Assembly (NCBI RefSeq): GCF_905475395.1
Contig: NC_058338.1
Location: forward strand, 94,845,435-94,909,434
DNA from: Chrysoperla carnea
Lineage: Eukaryota; Arthropoda; Insecta; Neuroptera; Chrysopidae
Length of the DNA: 64,000 bases
Direction: 5' to 3'
Part shown: positions 1-12,400 of the stretch, piece after piece
Position numbering within the stretch: position 1 is the stretch's first letter
Layout of the letters: each line of letters opens with the position of its first letter
The notes under the pieces: generated by a model
Told to the model about the DNA's origin: nothing
Databases searched by the model: none
The model's input: the letters and a program-made list of their open reading frames with translations, nothing else
Program-made: the position numbers and the translations under genes

Positions 1-436
1 TAGAGCATGAAATATTATCTCAATGAATGAAGCATAAATTTGATGACACCACCCAAATTTGACATAATTATTTTTTTATAACCTGAATAATCATAGTGTG
101 GGTCTACCTGACACATAAAACAAAGACGTAATAACCAACTGCAATTTATCTAGAAAAAGTAATTTATTTATGTACCTTATCCAGTCTCATTTTTGATTCA
201 CAGGGGAAGCGCAAAGTCCGTAAACGTCACACAGAAAAGAAAATCCTATTTGCTATATATTTTTTCTTTCGAGAAGGGAAGTACAATTAATTTAAAACAA
301 AACGCATGCTTTTTAAAAATTAAAAAAAAAAATCATTCCTTGCAGTTTTTCTATTCTAGATTTGATTTTTTTTGGACTATTTTATAGCAAAAACTAAAAA
401 AAAAATACAATCACAGCCACATTTTTGAAAATTTAC

Positions 437-3400
437 CTGTACAGAGCCATGTCTATCTGCGGGTGTTAAATTGCCGAGTGTATTTTGTTTTGGTATATCC
501 GTCCAGGCTGAAACACCTTTATTACCTCCACTTGTATACTATAAAAAGCATTTTCAAAAAAGAAAATTCATAACATTAAACGTTAATCCAAAAAAAAAAT
601 AAAAAAATAAAATAAAAATCGTAGCCAAAAAAATTATGTTATTAGGACACACAAGAAAATGCTACAAAACTATATTCTGAAAATGGAGGGGGATTTGTTA
701 TGTTAGTTTACAAAAAAAAATATTACACTACATCAAATACCGGGTGGTCCCCTTAGTGACGGATTTATAAATAAAATAATGTAACAAGTGTTGGGGGGAG
801 GAGTTAAGTGTATTCATTTACAACTCAAGAGTTGTTCGTAATTTTTAAAAGACCGTATTTGAAATCGATGAAAATAGGTCCGTGATAAGGACGTACATTA
901 ATGAGACGAAAAAATGTTACAAACAAAAGTTGTTTATTTTTTATAAGGAACATTTTTTACCCTTAACTTTTTTCTATCTATAACGATTTACAAGATGGGT
1001 AATACAAACCCAAAACCCAATTGAATTATGATGCTCATTAACGACCTCAACTTTGCTTTTACGCAAAAATCCATCATGAGCTTTGTCATATTCAAATCGC
1101 CAATCTTTTATATGGGAACTTTGTTGGGGTTCATTTTACGTCCCCTATGTAAATCTGACGCGATCAATTTACTTTTTTTTTTTTAATTTTACACCTACAC
1201 CGCCCAAACCGTTAAAGTCTTTAATAAACAATTTATAGGTCTATACCTCATACAGGTTAAAGGAAAGTCTAAGTTCAATGGAATAAGTGATATTTTCTTC
1301 TTAAACTCATTTAAGCTACAAAATCTTATAGGTTTTGATGACGTTCGAATAACTACACATTTAGCATCGCTCAGTTCAATCGAAAAAGTGAGAGAGACAG
1401 ATATTTACTGCAAATTCAAAGTCTCTTTTAAGGCCGTCATAAACATTCTTTAAATTAACTCAAAATCCGTCACTGGACGAAAGTCGAAAGTACTAAATGC
1501 ACCTCGGTACTGATTTAGTTAAATATTACTTTAAAAGATATTTCGATTTACTACAGGTTGAAACAACAAACATAAAATACTAAAGATTATTTTTTTTTTT
1601 TAACATTTCTTGGTTAAAAGCAAAAAAAAAAAAAAAAAAAAACAACAAAATTGATTAGAATCAATTTGGAAAACTGCTTTTCCAAAAATAAATAAATAAA
1701 TAAAAAATTGAAGTGTAAAATGAGAAACACATACCTTTCGATCTCTATTTAGCTCTTTATTTGGTGAGACAACAATTTCATGACCCGTTTGTAGTGAACC
1801 AACAGGTGTTGACTAAAAAAATAGATCATTTTATAAATTTAGTGTTTTGTTTTCTTTTCAGGTGCCAATTTTTTTTAATGGTTACAAACGTTCAATATTT
1901 TTTTTAGTAAAATCTAATTGCCCTGGAGCTCGTGACAGTAAAATTGCACTTACACTGATTTTGAAATTACGCATATGAATCAATACTATTTAACGATAGG
2001 TACATCATTGTAAATAGGAATATATGGACTAGATAGGTGTGCAGGGTTTATCCTAGCAGAAATATTTTTTGGTAGAATTTTTTTATTTTTAACTGGTATG
2101 ACAGATATTTTGGTCATATTTTGAGCTGTCACATCGAGATATTTCGAAAGTAGAACTCAAAACGAACAAATTAAATACAAAAAAAAAAGTAATTTCGCGA
2201 TAAGGGTAAAATATTTTTGGCTTTATATACTAAAAATTGGTGTGACAGACCTTTCTGCCACGATAAAAGCTGTCACACCAAATTTACTTGAAAATAGACA
2301 AAATTTGCAATAAATTGGTCTCTTATAAATTAATTTCCATGAAAATGCAAAATACTTGTAATTATTAAATATATAAAAACAAACGCTTATTAATAAATTA
2401 TTGAAAACAAACTCGTTGTGCCCGATCAAGGATGTATGAGCACGGCAGTGAGGACACTTTGGAAAAATAGACTTTTTCAATTTTGATGATGAATTATGTT
2501 ATAACTTGACTATATAAGACGAAAAGTAAGAATAAAATTTTTCGATATCTGAAGTAATTTTCAAAATATCGAACATTGAAAATTTTGTTTAATTATTTAG
2601 CTTCTAATATTTCGAAAAATAAGGTAGATATCGAAAAATTGTATTTTTATTTTTCGTCTACATTCATGAAGTTATAACAAAAATTCATCATCAAAGTTGA
2701 AAATGAAGTACAAATAATTTCAAACCTAAATTTAAAATTGCCTTGGTGCTCGTACTACCTTAAGTATATTTCGAAAAATCAAGACTTTCCGAGTAATTGG
2801 TGATTGAAATTCGGAGTATTTAATGCCAAAAAAACTGAAAAATGTTTTTTGAAAAAAGTATATCGTAAACTTTTTAAAGTACTATAAAAGACCTTGAAAA
2901 TGAAAAAGTTTCAATTCATTTCACGAAAATTAACGGAGCTATAATGAAAAAAAAGTTTATCGTACCTTTTTTTATTTTTTATTCAGCACAAAAACTGATG
3001 AATTAACCACGGGAACTAAAATTAACGCTTGTTGCTTTCCAATTTACTTTATTTAAGCACTGACAACATGTATAAAAATTTTTAGCAGTTTCGGACATAT
3101 ATTTTTTAAAATTTTTGAAACAAAATATGTCTTTTTGGCGATGTTGATGGAAATATTATTCTTAATTGACGTTATCTCAAGAGAGATTGGCGAGATAGGT
3201 GTTTCTCAAGGTTGAAAAATACCCATCTAGAATTCCAATCGGAATTGCCCAACGTTTTTAAAATATCGAATAAAGTCAATTAAGAATAATATTTCCAACA
3301 ACTTCTGTTTAAAACTTATTTTGAATTTTGAATATTCATAAAGATGTATCAAAATTAAGTTTGAGAAAGCTGATGTAGAAACTGTTTTTTTTTTTTTTTT

Positions 3401-6400
3401 TTTTGGTTTTACGACTAAATCGTAATTGAAAATGAAAAATCAAAATTAAAAATCTCATTTTTACTAAAATTTAACCCTTTTCAAAAAAATATTGAACGTA
3501 AATAACCGTAGGCTATTTTTTAAATTTTCAATAATACCGAAAAAAATATTAAAATATTAAATCATGCGTACCTTATCCGATTTTGTTTTAACAATATGCG
3601 AAGGAGGAAAATTACGAACTTGTCTCAGAGCAAAAAAATTAGCAGGCTTTTCATTTTGTGTGTATATTTTATTAGTAAACAAAAAGCGAGCGCAGCATGC
3701 AATAAATTATTATTTAAAAACAAAATAAACAAAAAAAAACACAAATAATATTTGAACAATTAATATTTATTTTAAAACACCAGGTCAATAGATAAAAAAA
3801 GATCCAAATTTAACTAATAATTTTTCAAAAAAATACAGTCATGTCTGGTTTCAGAGTGAGTTTTTTAGGTAATTTCAGAGTATACCTCCTCTTGTGGGCT
3901 GCTGAAGAGGAGAAAAACAATACACAATGATAACCATCTAAAAATGAACAGTTTCTTAGATACGTGTGGCTCAAAATGTTGATAAAGTGGTAATTTGGGG
4001 TGTAGTAACTTCGGGGTCTGAAAAAGGTTGAATAACTTGAATAAACGGGATTATAATAATAATAATAATAATCTCTCTGTGCTCTATTTGAACACCCCGT
4101 CATCCGAAGACGAGACGTCTTCGGGTAAGAGATACTATTAAAATCAGATGAAGCTACAGGATTCTGTCGAGGGCAAACGCCACTCAAAAAGCCTACAGCT
4201 TCTCAGACGAAATCTCTCCCAGGATTGATGGATCCAAGGTTTCGGACCCGAACATTCTGAGTCTGACGCCCTGCAGATTTCTTCATGTATGGAGGTTTCG
4301 TCGCCCTCCATACAGATACTACAAGTACTGAGATCATCAGAGATCCCCATATTATGAAGGTGATAGTTCAATCAACAATGTTCTGTCAAAGAATCTCACC
4401 ACTCTTCTCAACTGTGCTCTAGCGAAAAGCCGGGATGAGGATAGAAATTTTTTAAAAGGATAAAAATTACCCGAATTATTCAATATTTATCAAACCGTTC
4501 CGTATCTCTGAAACTATCCATTTTCTTTCTTGGTGAACGTATTTTTCGATCAAGATGGATGAGGGTACATGACATCATTCCCACTTTTTTTTTTTGTTAC
4601 AGGTGTCTTTTTGATGGAAAATTTCGTGACCTCATAAACATTCTTGATAAAATAGGTCTGCTTTTCTTATTCTGGTCACTGTTACCCAAATTTGACTGTA
4701 GGTACATGATTAGTTAAAATTGGATTATTTATAGAAAAGAAAAAAAGAACCAAAATTTGGTGTAAACTGGCTTATTACTTTCAGAAATGCGTTTGTTTAA
4801 AAAACGAAAAAACTTTTTAATTGATGACTTTGAACTAAGTTGGAGGATTTTTAAGCTAGATTTATTATCTTTAATTCAGTCTAATTAAATATGAAAAGGG
4901 TTTGAACGCTGCATCAAATTAAGTAATTTGGTTTTTTTGATATGTTGTTTGTAATAAAAAGGCAATATTAAATTCAAGTTTTCGAGCTTGGAAGACGATG
5001 TGGTAGTTCTTAAAAATAAAACAATAATTTTGCCCTTATTTCAGTTTTTGTTGATTTTGGGATAGGCTGGTTTTTCATCAAAGATTGTGAATTCATTTTT
5101 AAAATTGGTTAGATTTGCTATAATTTGAGACTCGAACAGCTTTTCAAAATTTGGAAAATTTTTCAAGTTCCACGATTACTCATCAACAGATGGCATGTCA
5201 AAATTGTCAGTGCCCTTCTGGATATTCTTGTAATCCCCCTGACATCTCAAAATATGACGTCATGAACAAACCAGGTCTGTCAAAGCGGACAAAGTTTGAT
5301 TAAAATAAACACATTATCAAAACTGTAAAATTTGACTATTTCCCATTCAAGTTTTTGAAGACCTCCTCTCCCTTCCTCTTAGTTGACTCTCTTGGGGGCT
5401 TAGAGGACTTTAATGTGACTCCCCTTAACCAAGAAAGTCATCTAAGAGAAAGGAAGAGGATTTCATTTCAGGGAAGACTTCAGAAAATAGTTTTCAGGAT
5501 GTATTTATTTTGATCAAACTTTGCCCTCTATGATGGCCCTGGTTGGTCGAAAACTTCGACTTTTGATACGTCTGGAGGGTTTTCAAAAATATCCAGAGGG
5601 GCAGCGACAATTCGTCGTTTACTCCATTTTCATCTGCCATGTCGTCCGTGTATGAGTAAATCGTGTAACTTGAAAAATTGGCAAATTTTGAATAACTGTA
5701 TGTTTCAAACTATCGGTCCAATAAAAATCGTTCTGGCTTCAAATTGTTGCAAATTTAACCAACTTTAAAAATGAATCTTTAATGAAAAAACCAGTTCTTT
5801 CGAGAGAAAATGAACAATTCTGAAATAAGGTAAAATTTTTGTTGTTTTTTATTTTTAAGAATGACCCGGGTATTCTGGCAAGTTTGTAAGGTTGTATTTA
5901 ACATTCCCTTTTCATTACAAAGAACAAAAATACCTGATTTGATACAGTATTCAATGTTTAATTTTAATGAATTACATCTTCTATCCTAGCTCGTAGAAAA
6001 TGACCCCCGACTTTTTAGGCGAGTTCAAAAATATTAAATAAAAAATCTCACACTATTTGAATAAAAATTTATCAGATTTATGCATGTTAGAAAATAACTA
6101 AGGCCACCAGACCAAATTTTAGTGGCTGATTAAAATCAATAAAAGTTTTCGGTGAAAAATTAATGAAAGAAAATGGAATCGTCCACAAAATAACAAAATT
6201 TTATTTTGTCATCAAAATAAAATACAAAAGTAATTCTATAAAGTTCTGTTTTAAAGATTTGTTGAATTTCTTTTGTTTTCGAGGTTAACACACTTTCTTT
6301 ACTTTCTCTTCATTTATGTTTTCGATTTAACATTTCTTGGACTTTTTGAATTAGTCGATTCCTTATGATGAAAAATTTTATATATTTACGGTATATAATA

Positions 6401-9400
6401 GCTTTAGAAATGAAAAAATTCAAAAATTTTAGCTTTTTTTTTTAAATGTTAGAATTTTTCCATCTTGTATGATGAAGTAGGGGAGTGTTTATTCTCGTAC
6501 TCTTTCCACCCAAAGTAAATTCGACATTATTTATACTATAGTTCAACTGTGGAAAATTTTGATGAACGTAAACTCGTCCGTTCAGTTGGTAACCTAATAA
6601 TAATAGTCGTTTATATTCTGGCTCGAAATTTTTCAATATTTGAGTCAAGTAGTCCGCTAACTTCACCGGTAATCATCGACAAGACCGCCGAAACTGTTGG
6701 GATGGAGAACTCTTCGAAAACCTTTCCGAAAAAAAGTATTTAGCCAGGAATAATTTTTTTCCTAATAACCAGGCAGATAATAGCCTAGTTATCTGGTTTT
6801 TTTAATACAATAAAGTTCATAGACCACAAAGCCCACGCAAAATTTTTCGGGTGAAATAACCCCCTAGGAAATATATTGAAAAAGATGCTTCTATATGTTA
6901 AAGTACAGGTAAAATATGAATTTCACACCCCTTGGTATCTCACCCCTGTAACAGCAAATATGTACGGCTTTGCTGGATACTAACTGTGCATAAATATTCG
7001 AAGCGAATAAGATAAATGTCGTACAGAAATAAATACGTAGGGCTTCGCAAATTGACGCGAAATCAAAAGTTTCAGAAATAAACACGTCACACCCCTTAGT
7101 ATCTCACTGTACGACATTTATGTTATTCGCTTCGAATATTTATGCAGAATTAGTATCTTACAAAACCGTACATATTTGCTGATGCAGGGGTGAGATACCA
7201 AGGAGTGTGATATTCATATTCTTACATGTACTCACCTGTACCGCTCAAAACTGACGCCAGGGTGCTTAAACTTTCTTTTACATATAGGAGCATCTTTCCA
7301 ACATGTTTCCTGATGGGTCATTTCACTCGAAAAATTTCAGCATAGGCTTGTGGTCTATTAAGCTCCGAGCCGAGTTACTAGGTTTTGAATTATTCGAAAT
7401 GTTCTGGACATCCTTTCGTTACTTCTCGATAGATGGTTTCGATTATTTCTAGATTTTCATCTCAAGTTGGATCTTAAATTTTGTTTGTTTGCATTAATAA
7501 TTAGTAGAGTTAAAAGAGGTTGTATTTTTTGTAAAGCAAATGACTTTTGGGCTGGGAATTTATAACTAGAAGTTTTCCATTAGCAAGGTACAATTTTTTC
7601 GTAGCTTTTATACAAATTCAAAAATTCCCTTACGGCACTATACAAATCGTATGCTTGCCTAATATTTAAGCAGAAATTTCTATTTTTGAAATGTATACAA
7701 AAAAATAAATCTATCCAAAATTGTGGACGAGTCCATTTACACATACATGTACACAAAACACACTAACATTAATAAAAAAAAAACTACCCCACCACAACCA
7801 GTTTTAATAAATAAATAAAGTGTTTCAAGTTATGTGAGAATGTGAGTTAAGTCAACAAAATTTGAATAAATTCAAGTGCCACACAAACATTTCCACATAA
7901 AATATGGGTGTAAGTTTCCACATATATGTAAAGTTTAAAAAAAAAAATGTTTACCATAGTTTTTCCTGTCCAATCAAATTCACCATCATCAACGTAACCT
8001 TTTTTATCAAATAAATCTTGGAATAAACGTCTTAAATATTCATAATCAGGTGTTTCAAAAAAATCTAAACGTCTTACATAACGTAAATATGTAGCCATTT
8101 CTTCAGGTTGTCCTTCGCATAATACCTACGGAAATTAAATTTATAAATTTAGATTTTCGTATAACAGTACTCTGAAATTGAGCTTGATAGCTATAAATAA
8201 ATTAATGTTTAATTTCGTCGCAATAGCTCATTTGAAAACTTGTTCTTTCTATTTTTGGAATAATAATAATAAAACATGAGGAACCTCAAATGGGTCTCTA
8301 GAATCTAGACCAAAGGTTCCTCTGTCCCCTCTTTGAAAACAATCTGTCACCCAAAAGCGAATCATCTTCGGGTAAGAGATGCTATTTTAAGCAATTGAAG
8401 GTATAGGGTTATATCGAGGCCAGACGCTACGTAAAAAGCATAAAACTTCTCCAAAAGATGGATCCAAGGTTTTGGACCCAAAAATTCTGAACTTGAAAGT
8501 TCTGTAGATGTAAATAAAATGGATGGAGGTTTCGTTGTCCTCCTAAAAATGGGATCATCTGAGATTCCCATGCTGTGAAGATCAAGTTCAATCAACAACA
8601 GTGCCCTGCTCCACTTCTCAACTGTGCTCTAGTTCTACTTTTGGAATCTATTGTTCAAAAATTGCCGCTTTGTGGAGGGTTGAAAGGGTGAGAAATGTTA
8701 TCCCTAAATTTTACGTAAAGTTTAGATGTGTATCAAAATTTTAAAAATTATTTTAAAAGAAATTTGCTGTCCACTCGAAAGTTTATTATTTTTGAAAATG
8801 AGCTAAAAACAATTCCCGTACAAGCGGGAAAGTCCTGTCTCTTCTGAAATAATCAACGCATTGAAATTGGTCTCATATCATTCAAAAATTGAAATTGCTT
8901 TCTTTACATATTGTCCTTACATATGACATATAAAATAATATGTAAGTCCTTACATATATTCAACACAAGCTCGTACGGGAATTTTTAAAAGCTCATTTTT
9001 TAAGAAAACTACACAAACTTTCAAGTGGTTTTATCAGCTTTGTTATAAAATGATTTTAACAATTTTGGTGCACTTTTAAACTTTATTTAAAATTCAGGGA
9101 AACATTTCCCGCCCTTTCAATCCCCTGTAGAAAGCGGTAAAAGATTGAATTTTTGAGCAATACGATTCCAAACCTAAAAAGAACAAGTTTTCATATGAGC
9201 AATTGCGTTTCCAAATTCGATGATTTTTTATGAACAGATATAGCTGTTTGAAATTTTGAGATTTTAAAATTTTCTTTTAATACTTTTGATGAGTATATAA
9301 TGTGAATATTAGAATTGATACTCTAACCCTTTTTTCAAATGTCTCTCACATTTTTACCCGGAGAGAGATGATTTTTGTAAAAGGTCACTAAATTAGCTCT

Positions 9401-12400
9401 TAATGAAATTTTTCTTAGATGATTATTATTTCAGAAAGATAAAAATGTTCATATATCGTGTAAATATAAATATATCGCTTATGATGACTATCGGACATAT
9501 CGACCATAATAATAAGACCTTTAAAGTCATTAAAACCAATTTTGAGAGTAATTATAAATTAAAATAATTGAATGCTTACCTCAATAGGTGTTGCTCGTTT
9601 GGTATCACCAATTTTTTGATATCGTTCTTTTAACGTATCCGCTTTTAAACCTTGCCATGGCAATGAACCACGCAAGAAATACATAAACATGTGTCCTAAT
9701 GCTTCTAGATCATCACGCCGTGATTGTTCTTTACCTAAATGTGTGTTTATACTCATGTAACGCGCTGTACCTGTTAGTGATTTGTGTTCTCGATATGGTA
9801 TATGTTTATTTGTCTCTAAATCAATATACTCTTTTGCTAAACCAAAATCTGTAACAAAAAACAATCAAATATTACAGAGTGTTCCAGTCAAATAACATAA
9901 ATATATGTATAATTATATATAAAAGGCGTATCGCAAATCCGTCACCAAGAGGCCAGACGTCTCCGGGTAAGAAATGCTATTTTGAGCAGATTAAACCATA
10001 AGATTCTATCAAGGTCGCAGATGCAAATAACATATATGGAGGTTTTATCGTCCTCCATACAGGGCCTAAAAGTGAGATCTTCAGAGATCCCCATTTTATG
10101 AAGGTTGCCACCACTCTTCTCAACAATCCTCTAGTGAGTTTTAACTTGTCGTGCCATTCCTCGATTCGGTAAATACGGAGCATCTTGTTGTAGGAAAGAC
10201 AGGCTTGTGTGAAAGGAGCGTTTGAGACGAGCACTTTCATACCAATAAATCCGATATTTCATGCCCTTTAACGCCAAAGTGTCCAGGTACCCAGATCAGC
10301 CTGCCTGTTTTATTCAGAGTCAGGCGATTCAGTTTTTCGAAGCATTGGAAGCACTATCTTTGATTTGAATCTTGACGGAAGGACCCGAAGTGCGGCTTGA
10401 CTATCTAAGAAGATGCTGATATGTGAGTAATCGGAAAAAATGGATCAAAAATTTTATAGACCAGGAGAATTGTTGTAATTACGAGTTGGTTGGGTTCTGA
10501 AGTTTTTAGCCCTTGCGATCAAAAATGGGACACTATTATACAAATTTGTTTCGGTCTATTTTTTCCTAAATCCAATATGTGCCTCATTTTAATATTTCGC
10601 GATTGAAAAACTGTCGCATATTAACCAAAAGGAATTCCCCTCCCGTACTTAAACCCATCCGTATGAAGGTATGATCCGGGAGGTAAATGTATGTATACCA
10701 AATCTTAAGGAAAAATCATTTCAGCGGAAGTGAATGAATATAATTATTTCTCAGAGCTATTTTAGGGTAAGCCATCTAACTTGCAAACATAAACATCTAT
10801 GGATTATAAAATAAAATAATTTTCTTACCAATAATATGAATGATTTTATCTCGTTTTGTAGTATTTCTTCCAATAAGAAAATTTTCAGGTTTTACATCTC
10901 GATATATAAGATGACGACTATGTACATATTCTATACGATGCAACTAAAAAAATAAAACAACCGTTTATTATGTTAATTTACTAATCAAAAATAAATTGTC
11001 AAGTATCTGAAAATAAAACGAACTTTGTTTTAAAGCAAGGGTCTGATAAGTAGAAAGTTATCTGCCCGCACCGGATAAGCAATCAATCAGCCAGCCAGAC
11101 CGACGTGGCATCTATGGTACTTTAGTCGACGCAGACAGATTACTTTCTTATTTTTATTACATGCTTGATACTCAGGCATAGAAATCTGATAGGAGATAAG
11201 AAAAAGCCAGCAAAGTATTTTCAATTTAAAGAAAATTGCTTGAACTTGTTTTTTTACAAGTAAAGGGACTTCACATGTTTACGAAATTAGCGAAAATTGA
11301 TTGAGTGTATAGTAGGCCTGAAGGTAAAAACAAATAATCTTTTAGACGCGTCGAGTCAAAAATTTCTACAAGATTACAACCCTTTACAATCAATATTTCG
11401 AATCCATAGCCTTTTCGTATCGATTTATATTTTTCCCGAAATTATAGACATTTTTTTTAGTTAAAATAGTTAATTTTCATGAGATGAATTAGAAGTTGAG
11501 TAAATCTTTCTAGGCAGTAGATTAAACAGCTGATATATAATTTGGGCAAATCGAGTGTTTAAAAACTTTTTCCAGAGCCAAGATTTTTCTAAAACAAGTG
11601 TATTTTCGGCTTATTTATAAACTGATGAGCGAAATGCGTACTCACGCTTACTAAATAGAATAGGCCTTTGTCCTAAAAATTTTTTATTGTCTCAATTGAC
11701 GTTCGTTATCGAGCCAAAACATCGTGTGAAATCAATTTTTGAATAAAATCAAAAACTACGAAAATATGAAGGATTTAATTGTATAAATAGAAAAAGAGGA
11801 AAGTAGCACGTGTTGACGTCATAACTTGACTGCCATAGATAATTTATTACATGTCAATAATATTATTTCGAGGAAAATGTAGATACAATTATTTAGTTAC
11901 TTATATCTTTCATCTTTATCAATCGATTTAAATTTTTAGTTAGGATCTTGTCATCTCTTCTCGCATATTTTCAAATTTTAACATAAGATTTTGGTCACAG
12001 CCACCCGAATATCGGCCAAGTGGGAATCAGATTATGAACTCTGCTCATGATCGATATAGTGCATTTCTAAAAATGAGATGTTTACAAAATATATGACGCC
12101 CTGACCAAGATTTTGAACAGTGTATATAGTTCCTCGAGGGCAAAGTCTTGGGTCGAACATTAGTAAATTAATAAACCACCAAAAAGGAAGAGGGCTCGAA
12201 ACTTTGAATATTCGCACCCGGCGAATATCTTTTTTCCAATACAAGCATTCATGTGCCAAAAAGAAACAAATATATTGTCAAAAATGTGACGTGTCAGTAC
12301 ATCGTCTATGATGTCAAGTATTTCGCGGCGTTCCGAATCAAGCAGGATTCATTTTTTTCTCTTATTTTTATTAATGAATTGGATATAATATCATCAGCCT

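Noticed and set aside
1-436. Search for the last gish exon (expected GELNPDD and cysteine-rich tail)
   Set aside because: No frame in the first 436 bases encodes these motifs; the exon must lie outside the window.
3825-4187. 120-codon open frame on the minus strand
   Set aside because: It lies across a LINE 3' remnant and an AAT microsatellite (the run of tyrosines is the translated repeat); no conserved domain.
12032-12311. Overlapping frames on both strands near 12.1 kb as a nested gene
   Set aside because: Both are under 80 codons and match nothing I know; they lie in the gish intron between exons C2 and D.
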